DNA from: Sphingobacterium humi | GTDB lineage: Bacteria; Bacteroidota; Bacteroidia; Sphingobacteriales; Sphingobacteriaceae | Direction of reading: 5' to 3' | Length of the DNA: 64,000 nucleotides | Assembly: GCF_009768885.1 (NCBI RefSeq) | Contig: NZ_WSQA01000002.1 | Span: forward strand, 124,001 to 188,000 | In this document: piece by piece, positions 53,355 through 62,926 of the stretch | Numbering within the stretch: position 1 is the first letter of the stretch | Layout: every line of letters starts with the position of its first letter | Program-made: the position numbers and the translations under genes | Notes under the pieces: model-generated | What the model was told of the DNA's origin: nothing | The model's database searches: none | Seen by the model: the letters and a program-made list of their open reading frames with translations, nothing else

Positions 53355-54026
53355 ATGAAGATACTAATCATTGAAGACGAAATTGCACTACTACAAACCA
53401 TGGAAGAGTTTCTACGCGCAGAAAACTTCCTGATCGAAACAGCCAACGATTACCCATCTGGCTTAGAAAAAGCAATGAACTATGCTTACGATTGTATCCT
53501 CTTGGATATCATGCTGCCAGGAGGTTCCGGACTATCCATATTAAAAGCACTAAAGGAAGAGCATCGCAAGCAGCCTGTATTGATCCTATCGGCCAAAGAC
53601 GCCGTCGAAGATAAGGTACTAGGCCTGGAAATTGGTGCCGATGATTACCTGGCTAAGCCTTTCCACCTGGCCGAACTCCTAGCACGCATAAAAGCGATCA
53701 TCCGCAGAAATGCCCAACAAGGGGAAAGCATGTTACAGTATAAGAATATTCAAATCGATCCCGATAACCGCCAAGTCATTGTGGGAGAAACGGAAATCAA
53801 CTTTAATAGAAAGGAATACGATCTGTTCTATTATTTCATGCTTCGGCCTAATAAGCTGATGGAAAAAACGAGTCTGATTGAATCTGTATGGGGCGACCAT
53901 ACCGACCAAGCAGACAACTTAGATTTCATCTACTCGCAAATTAAGAATATCCGTAAAAAGCTACGTGATGCCGCTGCCGAGGTCGATATTCAGGCCGTAT
54001 ACGGTGTGGGTTATAAACTTGTATAA
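53355..54026 (+). CDS. OmpR-family response regulator
   Basis: 223 residues from the ATG at 53355. Receiver domain with Asp51 (LLDIMLPGGSG), Lys101 (YLAKPF), then a winged-helix DNA-binding domain (LFYYFMLRPNKLMEKTSLIE, IKNIRKKLRDAAAEVDIQAV, YGVGYKLV). A longer frame from 53241 would add 38 residues from the promoter region and is rejected. The kinase gene follows at once (TAA-ATG). Likely controls itself and the two PepSY-like genes downstream. Confidence 0.93.
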   Translation: MKILIIEDEIALLQTMEEFLRAENFLIETANDYPSGLEKAMNYAYDCILLDIMLPGGSGLSILKALKEEHRKQPVLILSAKDAVEDKVLGLEIGADDYLAKPFHLAELLARIKAIIRRNAQQGESMLQYKNIQIDPDNRQVIVGETEINFNRKEYDLFYYFMLRPNKLMEKTSLIESVWGDHTDQADNLDFIYSQIKNIRKKLRDAAAEVDIQAVYGVGYKLV

Positions 54027-55304
54027 ATGGCTGTTTCCATAAAATATTATACCAATCGGTTTCTCGCCTTTACCATTTTGATTATCATGGCGATCTGGGC
54101 TTTGCTATTCTACGCCTTCCTGATGGATGAGGTTTATGATAATGTAGACGATGGCCTCAAGAATCAAAAGATTGAAATCATCCGGGAAGCCTATAATAAC
54201 CCATCCATTATCGAGGATAACAAGGTATATGGTATAAATCAGTTTCGTATCCTTCCTACGCAGGATCACAAAGATCTGGACAAGAATCATTTCTCCAGGG
54301 AGTTTATGTATATGCCCTACGATGAGGAAGATGAACCCTATCGGATTCTGCGCACCGGCTTTTACAGCAAAGATGGCAAAGCCTATCAACTCGAGATCCG
54401 GACATCTACCGTGGAAGAAGATGATTACCTCATTAACTTAGCCATTTCCTTACTGGTATTGTACTTAGTGATTGTATTAAGTATCCTGGTGATTAACTAT
54501 TTCGTGATGAGCCGCGCCTGGAAACCCTTTAAGCAAATTCTTGCCAACCTCAGCTTATACCGCTTCGGACATGCCAAGAGTTTTACGCCGGTGCAAACCC
54601 AAGTTAAGGAGTTTGAAGAGCTCAATACGCGGGTGCTACAGATGATCGACCGGAACGAGCAAGTCTTCGAAGGGCAAAAACGCTTCTTAGAAAATGCCTC
54701 CCATGAATTGCAGACCCCATTAGCGATCACCATCGGTAAGTTGGACCTCATCTTACAGGATGATCATTTAACCGAACAGCAATTGGTTAAAATTGCCGAT
54801 GCCAAGCAATCTTTACACCGGATGGTAGCCTTAAATAAGTCCTTATTGATGCTATCACGCATCGATAACAACCAATACAGCCAAATCGAGGACGTCAATT
54901 TTAACGAAAGAATGAAACGCTTGCTCGATGATTTCGAGGATATGATTCAGTATAAAGGCATCCAAGTTGACTTGGAAGAAACTGGAACATTTAGCAGCCG
55001 CTGTAACCTGGAACTGGTCGATATCCTGTTATCTAATCTATTGCGCAATGCTATTAAGCACAACGTCCAGGATGGAACAATAGCCATCAGTATGGATAGC
55101 CAAAAGCTACAAATCGCCAATAGCAGTCAATCTGGTGCTTTAAACCCCGATTACATCTTCCAACGGTTTCACAAAGGCAATCAAGATAGCCAATCATCGG
55201 GCTTAGGGCTATCCATTGTGCAAAGTATTCTGGAAAAATATACAGCCCTCCATATTTCCTATCAATACGAAGATGGCCTTCAAATCTTCCGTATTTATCA
55301 ATAA
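54027..55304 (+). CDS. Sensor histidine kinase
   Basis: 425 residues. Helices 12-33 and 136-161 border a periplasmic domain of about 100 residues rich in Asp/Glu (DHKDLDKNHF, DEEDEPYR), which could bind cations. The HisKA motif is FLENASHELQTPLAI (His226) and the ATPase part has LLRNAIKHNV and SGLGLSIVQSIL. Partner of the regulator ending one base earlier. The signal is unknown; the two PepSY-like products suggest a cell-envelope cue. Confidence 0.92.
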   Translation: MAVSIKYYTNRFLAFTILIIMAIWALLFYAFLMDEVYDNVDDGLKNQKIEIIREAYNNPSIIEDNKVYGINQFRILPTQDHKDLDKNHFSREFMYMPYDEEDEPYRILRTGFYSKDGKAYQLEIRTSTVEEDDYLINLAISLLVLYLVIVLSILVINYFVMSRAWKPFKQILANLSLYRFGHAKSFTPVQTQVKEFEELNTRVLQMIDRNEQVFEGQKRFLENASHELQTPLAITIGKLDLILQDDHLTEQQLVKIADAKQSLHRMVALNKSLLMLSRIDNNQYSQIEDVNFNERMKRLLDDFEDMIQYKGIQVDLEETGTFSSRCNLELVDILLSNLLRNAIKHNVQDGTIAISMDSQKLQIANSSQSGALNPDYIFQRFHKGNQDSQSSGLGLSIVQSILEKYTALHISYQYEDGLQIFRIYQ

Positions 55305-55333
55305 AAACCGCTAGGATACCATCAAATTCCTAC

Positions 55334-55347
55334 TTCTTTCCAGATTT
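55334..55347 (+). promoter_or_regulatory. Candidate operator shared with the response regulator promoter
   Basis: TTCTTTCCAGATTT matches TTCTTTTCAGATTC at 53313-53326 in 12 of 14 positions. It lies 35 bp before the PepSY-like ATG, and in both places TTAAT...GTA(C/T)T follows at a similar distance, as for a common promoter. Confidence 0.45.
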
Positions 55348-55382
55348 GCCCCTTAATCTTGTACTAATAAAAAGAAAGAAGT

Positions 55383-55826
55383 ATGAAAAAGATGATTAAA
55401 ACGATTTTATTCGTAATGCTAACAGGAATTTCTGTGCAAAGTATGGCACAGGAAAAGATTATTCAGGCTCAAGAATTACCAAAACAAGCGCAAAGTTTTA
55501 TTAAAACCTATTACCCACAGGATGTTATCACTTTAGTAACATCTGAGAAGGAGTTTTTTAAGGGTATTGAGTACTCGGTAAAGCTAAAAAGTGGCACAGA
55601 AGTTGAGTTCGACAAGAACGGTAACTGGACAGAACTGGACGCTAAATTAAAACCCGTCCCACAGGCTCTGATCCCTAATAAGATTAAAGAATATATAAGT
55701 AGAAGCTTTCCGAACAACGAAGTTGTACAAATCAAAACCAAATCTAATATTATAGAGGTTGAGTTAACTAATGGTATAGATTTAGAATTTAATAAGAAAG
55801 GCGAGTTTTTACGAATTGATGATTAA
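55383..55826 (+). CDS. PepSY-like periplasmic protein
   Basis: 147 residues with a signal peptide (ILFVMLTGISVQSMAQ). Two PepSY-like repeats follow: QELPKQAQSFIKTYYPQDVI ... SGTEVEFDKNGNW and IPNKIKEYISRSFPNNEVVQ ... NGIDLEFNKKGEFLRID. This is the PF11396-type (PepSY_like) domain common in Bacteroidota, of unknown role, often beside two-component systems. It lies 78 bp after the histidine kinase gene and shares an upstream motif with the response regulator. Confidence 0.88.
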   Translation: MKKMIKTILFVMLTGISVQSMAQEKIIQAQELPKQAQSFIKTYYPQDVITLVTSEKEFFKGIEYSVKLKSGTEVEFDKNGNWTELDAKLKPVPQALIPNKIKEYISRSFPNNEVVQIKTKSNIIEVELTNGIDLEFNKKGEFLRIDD

Positions 55827-55859
55827 AAAACTTTTTAACTATTTAAATTACATAACAAC

Positions 55860-56312
55860 ATGAAAAAACTAGTTTTAGGTATTACCTTACTGTTTTCAGC
55901 ATCCCTTCTTTTCGTATCATGCGATAAAGATGAAGTTATTAGCCAAGCGGAATTGCCAAGTACAGCAAAGTCTTTCATTGAAGCCAATTTCGAAGGTACT
56001 AAAGTGATTACCGTTGTACAAGATGATGATGATCTTTACGTTTGGGAATACGAAGTAAAATTAAGCAACGGGATTGAGATCACCTTTAATGCCAATGGGG
56101 AATGGCTAGAAATCGAGGCTGATAAAGATACCGATCGCTTACCCGATCACTTAATTCCAGATGCTATCCTTGCTTATGTTACAGAACACTATCCTAACCA
56201 AGGGGTAAACAGTATCGAAAAGGAAAGCCACGGATTCGATGTAGAGTTAACCAATGGTGTTGATTTAGATTTCGACCACAATGGTGGATTCATCCGTGTT
56301 GATGTAGATTAA
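55860..56312 (+). CDS. PepSY-like lipoprotein
   Basis: 150 residues with a lipoprotein signal (LLFSASLLFVSC, Cys21). Two PepSY-like repeats (AELPSTAKSFIEANFEGTKV, IPDAILAYVTEHYPNQGVNS, NGVDLDFDHNGGFIRVD) make it a paralog of the preceding protein, 33 bp upstream. Strongly acidic. Probably anchored to the envelope and acting with the same two-component system. Confidence 0.88.
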   Translation: MKKLVLGITLLFSASLLFVSCDKDEVISQAELPSTAKSFIEANFEGTKVITVVQDDDDLYVWEYEVKLSNGIEITFNANGEWLEIEADKDTDRLPDHLIPDAILAYVTEHYPNQGVNSIEKESHGFDVELTNGVDLDFDHNGGFIRVDVD

Positions 56313-56331
56313 TAAAAAACAACAAACATGC

Positions 56332-56360
56332 AAAAGCCCTAGGAGTCTAGGGCTTTTTTT
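56332..56360 (+). terminator. Terminator after the PepSY-like genes
   Basis: AAAAGCCCTAG, short loop, CTAGGGCTTTTTTT: a strong stem with a seven-T run 20 bp after the lipoprotein stop codon. It may serve the convergent SIMPL gene too. Confidence 0.88.
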
Positions 56361-56385
56361 ATGTGTTTCACTTGCTTATTCTTTA

Positions 56386-57120
56386 TTAATTACTGAGGTA
56401 ACTCGCCTTAACGGTAATATTCGCTGTTTTATTCCGCGAGGTGGTATTAAAGGCACCACCGTAGGAGAACTCCTCATTATCATTTTGACCCGTAATTTGA
56501 AAGATCCCCAAATCAGCCTTTACCAAATCTCCTAAGGAAGACCCTGCTTCTTTAGCGATATTCTCTGCACGCAAGCGCGCATTTTGCGAAGCCATTGAAA
56601 TAAGCTTCAGCTTCAAATCTTCCAAGCCCGAGAAATAATAGCTAGGCGTATTGGAGCTAAGCTCGATACCCTGGGATATTAAGGTTGAAATCTCGCGGGA
56701 GGCATTATCCACCTTATCCAATTCCTTGGATTCCACACTAACATTCTGCGAAAGGTTATAGCCTGTAAAGGTATTAGACGAGTTTCCGTTGGCATCGGTA
56801 TGGTAGGCGAATTCCCGATTAATCACCACCGCATTAAAGAGGATTTCCTTTTCGCTGATTCCCTTTTGGATGAGGAAATTGCGCACCAGGTCGCGATCTC
56901 TTTTCAACTGCTCGGAAGCCTCGCTGAGGTCCATTGATTTACGATTATAGCTAGCCGACCATTTCACAATATCAGAGGCAAAATCAGTCTTTGCGCCGCC
57001 TGTCACATTAATGGTATTGGTACTTTTAAACTTGTATCTGTAGGCATTTGCCAAGACGATGGCAAAGACAACAAAGGCGATACCGGCAATGATACTAATG
57101 ATTATTCCGCTGTTTTTCAT
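56386..57120 (-). CDS. SIMPL domain protein (DUF541)
   Basis: 244 residues. One amino-terminal helix (IIISIIAGIAFVVFAIVLAN), then INVTGGAKTDFASDIVKWSA, DNASREISTLISQGIELSSN and LRAENIAKEAGSSLGDLVKA, the usual SIMPL/BP26 pattern. Periplasmic or membrane-anchored; family function is poorly known. Divergent from the S9 peptidase gene. Confidence 0.88.
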   Translation of the reverse strand: MKNSGIIISIIAGIAFVVFAIVLANAYRYKFKSTNTINVTGGAKTDFASDIVKWSASYNRKSMDLSEASEQLKRDRDLVRNFLIQKGISEKEILFNAVVINREFAYHTDANGNSSNTFTGYNLSQNVSVESKELDKVDNASREISTLISQGIELSSNTPSYYFSGLEDLKLKLISMASQNARLRAENIAKEAGSSLGDLVKADLGIFQITGQNDNEEFSYGGAFNTTSRNKTANITVKASYLSN

Positions 57121-57213
57121 AGTTCCTGTTTGTATAATAAAATTGTTATAGTCGTCCTTCTTCTAAGTTAGCAATTTTCGTTAATATTGATGACACCTTA
57201 TATTTTACGATCT

Positions 57214-60036
57214 ATGAAACTAAAATACGGATTATTATTCGCAAGTATGTCCCTGATTTCAGGGGTTTATGCGCAGAAGAAACCGTTAGACCATTCCGTT
57301 TATGATTCCTGGAAATCCATCTCCCAGGCTAGCATTAGCAAGTCAGGAAATCTGATTATCTATAGCATTAGCCCCCAAGAAGGCGATGTGCTCACTGAAG
57401 TGAAGAACAATAAGAATCAAGTGGTATTAAGCATCCCTCGCGGAACGGATATACGATTAACGGATAACGAACAGTTTTTGTTTGCAACCATCAAACCTTT
57501 CTTTCAGGATGTACGTCAGGCGCGTATCAAAAAGAAAAAATCAGATGATATGCCCAAAGACACCTTACTGATCTACAATTTCAAACAACAGAAGGCCGAA
57601 AAACTACCTAATGTTAAAACCTACCATCGCACCGCCAAAGGCAATAATTACATTGCCTATTTAGGGGAAACGATAGTTCCATCGGCTACTGCAGCGAAAG
57701 ATACGACCGAACAGAAGGCCGGTACCGATCAGAAAGCCAGCAAGAAAAAGGAAAAACCAACGCCAACCGTTCATTTATTAAACCTGAATACCGGTGATAC
57801 CACCAACTTCCTAAAAGCGGAGAACTTCCAGATTTCCGATAACGAGCAGTACCTTCTGTTTACTAAAAAGGGCGCAGAAAAGGATAGCTTGAACGAAGCC
57901 GGCTTGTATCTCTATGATATTGCTAAAAAACAGCTGAAGAAAATCAGCAATGGTAAAGGAACCTACAAGCAATTTACCTTTGATGATGCCGGACAACAGC
58001 TCAGCTTCCTGGCCGATAAATCGCCAGAGAAAGCCCTGTTAAAAGATTATAAACTCTATTACTATACGCCAAAGCAAGATACCGCTCGTATCCTAGCCGA
58101 TCAGCATAGTGCAGGCATTCCAGACCAGTGGTATGTCTCCGGGGATGCTTCTTTACGCTACAGTGAATCCGGAAAACGCTTATTCTTTGGCTTGGCTCCT
58201 ATTCCACGCGTTAAGGACACCACCTTAGTTGATTTTGAAACCGTCAAACTCGATATCTGGCATTGGCAGGATGATTTTCTGCAACCTATGCAGTTGTTGA
58301 ACTCCCGTACCGACCAAATGCGCAGCTACACGGCGATGATCCTGCCACAAAGCAGCAGTAAGATCACCCCGCTATCGGATAAGATCTATAACCGGATTTC
58401 CTTTGCTGATGATGCCGACCATGAATGGGTATTAGCCAGTGGCGATGCCGATTATCGCGTGGCCTCCCAATGGGAAGGCGGCATGAAATCTGATGTTTAT
58501 GTATTATCTACGCTTACCGGGAAAAACAAGCAAGTGGTAAAAAGCTTGGCCGGCTCGGCCTACCTTTCTCCAAAAGCCGATTATGTTGTTTATTTCAATC
58601 AGGAAAACGGCAATTGGTACAGCTACCACATCAACAGTGAAAAAACAGTGCAGTTGAATGAAGGCCTAGACGTAAGCTTTGTGGATGAGGAAAATGATGT
58701 CCCTGCCCTACCCGGATCCTACGGCTCCAGTGGTTGGACAGCCGATGGTAAAAACATCTTTATCAACGATCGCTATGATATCTGGAAATTCAGCCTGGAT
58801 GGCAAACGTAAATCCCTGTTAACGCAAGGCCAAGGACGTAAGCGAGAAAAAGTATTCCGCTATCAAAACTTAAGCCGTCAGGAAAACCCACGCATCCGCA
58901 CGACTTATATCAACGAGGATGAACCTATCTATTTAACCGGCTTCGATAAGAAAACAAAGTATGCAGGCCTATACCTATTAAAGAAAAAGGATATCAGAGA
59001 GCTGATTACAGGTCCTTATACCTATAAGATGTTTTCTGCGGATAGCAAAATCGATCAGTTGATCTATACCAAAGAAGATTACCAGGCTTCACCTGATTTA
59101 TACCTGAATACGGCCTTCAGCAATGAGCAACGCCTAACCGACATCAACCCACAGCAAGCCAACTACAATTGGGGAACGGCAGAATTGGTGGAATGGAAGA
59201 CGCCAAAAGGCTATCAAGCAGAAGGGATTTTGTATAAACCAGAGGATTTCGATCCGAATAAAAAATACCCGATTATAGCTTATTTCTATGAGAAGCTTAG
59301 CGATGGCCTATACACCTATCAGGCACCAGCCCCTACGCCTTCCCGCTTAAACATCTCCTATTTCGTAAGTAATGGCTATTTAGTCTTTGCACCAGATATT
59401 CGCTATGAAAACGGATATCCAGGCAAATCGGCTGAGGAGTTCATCAATTCAGGTATGCATCATCTGGCAAGAACACACAGCTGGGTAGATTCCACCAAGA
59501 TGGGTATTCAGGGACAAAGCTGGGGTGGTTATCAGGTCGCGCACTTAATTACGCGCACCAATATGTACGCAGCAGCTTGGTCGGGCGCACCAGTAGTGAA
59601 TATGACCTCGGCCTACGGAGGTATCCGTTGGGGAACAGGTATGTCACGCCAATTCCAATACGAGAATACCCAAAGTAGAATTGGCAAACCTTTATGGGAA
59701 GCCCTGGATCTATACATTGAGAACTCTCCGTTATTCTTTATGGATCGGGTCAATACACCGGTTGCCATTATGCACAATGATAACGATGGTGCCGTACCAT
59801 GGTACCAGGGTATTGAGTTCTTTACAGCCTTACGCCGCTTAAATAAACCGGTTTGGTTGTTAAATTACAACGGTGATGGACATAACCTCATGAACCGTCA
59901 GAACAGAAAAGACATACAAATTCGCGAAATACAGTTCTTCGACCACTTTTTGAAAGGTAAACCAGCAGCAAACTGGATTAAAAAAGGTGTCAAAGCAACT
60001 GAAAAAGGAATAGATTGGGGATTAGAAACAGATTAA
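57214..60036 (+). CDS. S9 family serine peptidase (prolyl oligopeptidase-like), exported
   Basis: 940 residues from the ATG at 57214, which gives a Sec signal peptide (LLFASMSLISGVYAQ); an earlier ATG at 57190 would add eight residues before it. A long propeller domain is followed by an alpha/beta-hydrolase domain with GQSWGGYQV (catalytic Ser769), the Asp in HNDNDGAVPW and the His in DGHNLM. Such enzymes cleave peptides after Pro or act as dipeptidyl or acylaminoacyl peptidases. The protein is larger than typical DPP-IV because of Lys-rich inserts (about 150-180). Confidence 0.92.
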   Translation: MKLKYGLLFASMSLISGVYAQKKPLDHSVYDSWKSISQASISKSGNLIIYSISPQEGDVLTEVKNNKNQVVLSIPRGTDIRLTDNEQFLFATIKPFFQDVRQARIKKKKSDDMPKDTLLIYNFKQQKAEKLPNVKTYHRTAKGNNYIAYLGETIVPSATAAKDTTEQKAGTDQKASKKKEKPTPTVHLLNLNTGDTTNFLKAENFQISDNEQYLLFTKKGAEKDSLNEAGLYLYDIAKKQLKKISNGKGTYKQFTFDDAGQQLSFLADKSPEKALLKDYKLYYYTPKQDTARILADQHSAGIPDQWYVSGDASLRYSESGKRLFFGLAPIPRVKDTTLVDFETVKLDIWHWQDDFLQPMQLLNSRTDQMRSYTAMILPQSSSKITPLSDKIYNRISFADDADHEWVLASGDADYRVASQWEGGMKSDVYVLSTLTGKNKQVVKSLAGSAYLSPKADYVVYFNQENGNWYSYHINSEKTVQLNEGLDVSFVDEENDVPALPGSYGSSGWTADGKNIFINDRYDIWKFSLDGKRKSLLTQGQGRKREKVFRYQNLSRQENPRIRTTYINEDEPIYLTGFDKKTKYAGLYLLKKKDIRELITGPYTYKMFSADSKIDQLIYTKEDYQASPDLYLNTAFSNEQRLTDINPQQANYNWGTAELVEWKTPKGYQAEGILYKPEDFDPNKKYPIIAYFYEKLSDGLYTYQAPAPTPSRLNISYFVSNGYLVFAPDIRYENGYPGKSAEEFINSGMHHLARTHSWVDSTKMGIQGQSWGGYQVAHLITRTNMYAAAWSGAPVVNMTSAYGGIRWGTGMSRQFQYENTQSRIGKPLWEALDLYIENSPLFFMDRVNTPVAIMHNDNDGAVPWYQGIEFFTALRRLNKPVWLLNYNGDGHNLMNRQNRKDIQIREIQFFDHFLKGKPAANWIKKGVKATEKGIDWGLETD

Positions 60037-60052
60037 TCCCAAAATAAACAAT

Positions 60053-60090
60053 AAAAAAGACGGAAATTCGAAAGAATTCTCCGTCTTTTT
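60053..60090 (+). terminator. Terminator after the S9 peptidase gene
   Basis: AAAAAAGACGGA...GAATTC on both sides of GAAA form a long stem (GACGG(A)AATTC / GAATTCTCCGTC) followed by TTTTTT. It is 17 bp after the stop codon. Confidence 0.88.
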
Positions 60091-60164
60091 TGTTTTTCAA
60101 GCATTCGAATTGTCATTTTTAATATTTTTTTGAAAAATCTTCTACACTTTATTTGATTTTCCCA

Positions 60165-60172
60165 TATTTTTG
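60165..60172 (+). promoter_or_regulatory. Candidate -7 box TATTTTTG before GSIII
   Basis: TATTTTTG fits TAnnTTTG and lies 64 bp before the GSIII ATG. No TTTG at the usual -33 distance. Confidence 0.35.
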
Positions 60173-60235
60173 AATTGTTTTTAGATTTAAACAAAAGATA
60201 ATCAACTTAAATAAATAGGAATTAATTCAAGAACC

Positions 60236-62425
60236 ATGTCAAACAGCAGATTTAAAGCAGTTGAAGAGGCTTCAAAACACTTGTTAGATGCTAAAACAGA
60301 CGTTAAAGCAGAACGAGCAATTAACATTTACGGCAAGAATGTATTCACCATTGTAAAAATGAGAGAGTACCTTCCGAAAACCGTATATAAGGAACTGACA
60401 ACTGTCATTGAAGAAGGAAAACAGATTACCCGGGATATGGCCGAGTATATTGCACAAGCCATGAAAGCTTGGGCAATTGAAAACGGCACCACACACTATA
60501 CCCACTGGTTCCAGCCACTGACAGGTTCTACAGCGGAAAAACACGACTCCTTCTTCGAACCCGATGTTGACGGCAGTGCCATGGAGAAGTTTACAGCAGA
60601 TGCTTTGGTGCAACAAGAGCCTGATGCATCCTCCTTCCCCAATGGCGGTATCCGTAACACCTTCGAAGCTCGTGGCTATACTGCATGGGATCCTTCTTCG
60701 CCGGCCTTTATCTTCGAAACAGGATCCGGTAAAACCCTATGTATCCCTACCGTATTTGTATCCTATACTGGTGAATCTTTAGATTATAAAGCACCATTAT
60801 TGAAGGCCATTGCTGCGATTGATAAAGCCGCAACCGATGTAGCGCAGTACTTTGATAAATCTGTTACCAAAGTAAATGCCTCCTTAGGTATCGAGCAAGA
60901 GTACTTCTTAGTCGACCTAGCCTTATACAATTCCCGTCCTGACTTGCAGTTGACCGGCCGTACCCTATTTGGCCACATGTCGGCAAAAGGACAACAATTG
61001 GAAGACCATTACTTTGGTGCCATTCCTGAGCGTGTACTTGCTTACATGGTTGACTTGGAGAATGAAGCCCTAAAACTGGGTATTCCTTTAAAAACGCGCC
61101 ACAACGAAGTTGCACCATCGCAATTTGAATGTGCGCCCATGTACGAGGAAATCAACTTGGCCATCGATCACAACCAGTTGTTGATGAACGTAATGGAGCA
61201 AGTAGCTGTTCGCCATAACTTTAAGGTATTATTGCACGAGAAGCCTTACAGCGGTGTAAATGGTTCCGGAAAACACAATAACTGGTCATTAATTACCAAC
61301 ACAGGGGTAAATTTATTATCACCAGGTAAAACGCCTAAGAACAACTTGATGTTCTTAACCTTCTTTGTGAACACCATTAAAGCCGTATTTGAGCATGCTG
61401 ACTTGCTACGTGCTTCTATTGCCAGTCACTCCAACGATCACCGCTTGGGTGCTAATGAGGCGCCACCAGCGATTATCTCCATCTTCCTAGGTTCTCAATT
61501 GGATGAAATCTTGGAAGAAGTAGAATCTGCACGTGTTGCTAAAAAGGTAAAATCTGAAGCCAACCTATGGCATGGTATTCCGAAGATTCCAGATTTGAAA
61601 CTTGATAATACCGACAGAAACCGGACTTCCCCATTTGCCTTCACGGGTAATAAATTTGAATTCCGCGCCGTTGGTTCATCGGCAAACTCGGCTCTACCGA
61701 TGACGGTATTAAATGCGATCGTAGCAGCACAGTTAATCGATTTTAAATCGGAAGTAGATAAGCAGATTAAAAAAGGTACCAAGAAAGATCTAGCCATCTT
61801 GAACGTGGTGCGCAAATACATCAAAGATTCTAAGGCCATCCGCTTCGAAGGAAATGGCTACAGCGAGGAATGGGAAAAAGAAGCCGCAACTAGAGGCTTA
61901 TCCAACATCAAATCGACACCAAAATCTTTGGATGTTTATGTAACGCCAGAGTCTATTGCCTTATTTGAAACCCTAGGTATCTATAACAAGCGCGAATCGG
62001 AAGCCAGACATGAAATTCTTTTGGAGAACTTCTATAAAAAACTGCAGATTGAAGCGCGCGTTATTGGTGAAGTGGTAACTAGCCAAATTGCACCAGCTTG
62101 TTTAACTTATCAAAACGAACTTATCGAGAACGTTAGAGGCCTTAAAGACCTTGGCCTAAGCAAAGAGTCTTACAGCTCGCAGTTGAACTATTTAGAGCGT
62201 ATCTCTAAACACGTAAATACCATCTTAGAAAAAGCTGAAGAAATGCGTCAAGCACGTAAAAAAGCAAATACCTACGAGGATATACGTGAGAAAGCAATTG
62301 CATATGATGAAGTGGTAAAACCTTACTTCGATGAGATTCGCTATCACGTGAACAAATTGGAGAAAATTGTAGATGATGCGAAATGGCCATTGCCAAAATT
62401 GCGCGAACTATTGTTTATTCATTAA
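60236..62425 (+). CDS. glnN: Glutamine synthetase type III
   Basis: 729 residues, the usual size for GSIII and far above the 440-470 of GSI/GSII. The segments THWFQPLTGSTAEKHDSFFE, GIEQEYFLVD, HEKPYSGVNGSGKHNNWSL and GNKFEFRAVGSSANSA belong to the GSIII catalytic core (glutamate-, ammonia- and ATP-binding residues). It assimilates ammonia into glutamine and is the main GS type in Bacteroidota. It stands alone between two terminators. Confidence 0.97.
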   Translation: MSNSRFKAVEEASKHLLDAKTDVKAERAINIYGKNVFTIVKMREYLPKTVYKELTTVIEEGKQITRDMAEYIAQAMKAWAIENGTTHYTHWFQPLTGSTAEKHDSFFEPDVDGSAMEKFTADALVQQEPDASSFPNGGIRNTFEARGYTAWDPSSPAFIFETGSGKTLCIPTVFVSYTGESLDYKAPLLKAIAAIDKAATDVAQYFDKSVTKVNASLGIEQEYFLVDLALYNSRPDLQLTGRTLFGHMSAKGQQLEDHYFGAIPERVLAYMVDLENEALKLGIPLKTRHNEVAPSQFECAPMYEEINLAIDHNQLLMNVMEQVAVRHNFKVLLHEKPYSGVNGSGKHNNWSLITNTGVNLLSPGKTPKNNLMFLTFFVNTIKAVFEHADLLRASIASHSNDHRLGANEAPPAIISIFLGSQLDEILEEVESARVAKKVKSEANLWHGIPKIPDLKLDNTDRNRTSPFAFTGNKFEFRAVGSSANSALPMTVLNAIVAAQLIDFKSEVDKQIKKGTKKDLAILNVVRKYIKDSKAIRFEGNGYSEEWEKEAATRGLSNIKSTPKSLDVYVTPESIALFETLGIYNKRESEARHEILLENFYKKLQIEARVIGEVVTSQIAPACLTYQNELIENVRGLKDLGLSKESYSSQLNYLERISKHVNTILEKAEEMRQARKKANTYEDIREKAIAYDEVVKPYFDEIRYHVNKLEKIVDDAKWPLPKLRELLFIH

Positions 62426-62456
62426 GAAATAAGCTGGATTTTTTCAGCTAATGGAT

Positions 62457-62490
62457 AAGCTGCTCAGGGGTACTTGAGCAGCTTTTTTTG
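62457..62490 (+). terminator. Terminator after GSIII
   Basis: AAGCTGCTCA, loop GGGGTAC, TTGAGCAGCTT then TTTTT: a strong stem 31 bp after the stop codon. Confidence 0.9.
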
Positions 62491-62531
62491 TGGGAACGGG
62501 GGTAATCTTTCTTTCATCTTTTTGGAACGTG

Positions 62532-62905
62532 TTGCCATCGACTTGTCATCGGCTTGTCATCAGCTTGTCATCGCTTTGCCATCGTCTTGTCATCGCTTTG
62601 TCATCGTGAGCGGAGTCGAACGACTGGTACGTCAATGCAATCACAAATTATAATCACCATTACATTTACTTGTAATAATAATATAACACTATTAATCAAC
62701 AACATAAGTTAGTTTACCTGTACTGACGTACTAATCGTTCGACTCCGCTCACGATGACAGCCTCCCCACAACCGCATGACAAAACGATGACAACCTTCCA
62801 ACAAACTTCCAACAACCTTCCCACAACCTTCCCACAACCTCCTGACAGCACCATGGCAACACGATGACAACACAATGACAAACAGATGACAACACGATAA
62901 CCTCG
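62532..62905. repeat. Composite inverted repeat with 11-bp arrays, copy 2
   Basis: Seven 11-bp units (62532-62608, consensus TTGTCATCGNC) lead into the left arm 62601-62639 (TCATCGTGAGCGGAGTCGAA...). About 79 bp of AT-rich DNA follow, then the inverted right arm 62719-62757, then fourteen 11-bp units (62752-62905) of the reverse type CGATGACAACC, some changed to TTCCAACAACC or TTCCCACAACC. The phase of 11 is kept throughout. Same family as 41855-42052. No gene lies here. Confidence 0.87.
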
Positions 62906-62926
62906 CTAAGCCTCACCCCTTGCCCT

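Noticed and set aside
62532..62905. CRISPR array
   Set aside because: Repeats are 11 bp in direct tandem without unique spacers, and no cas genes are present.
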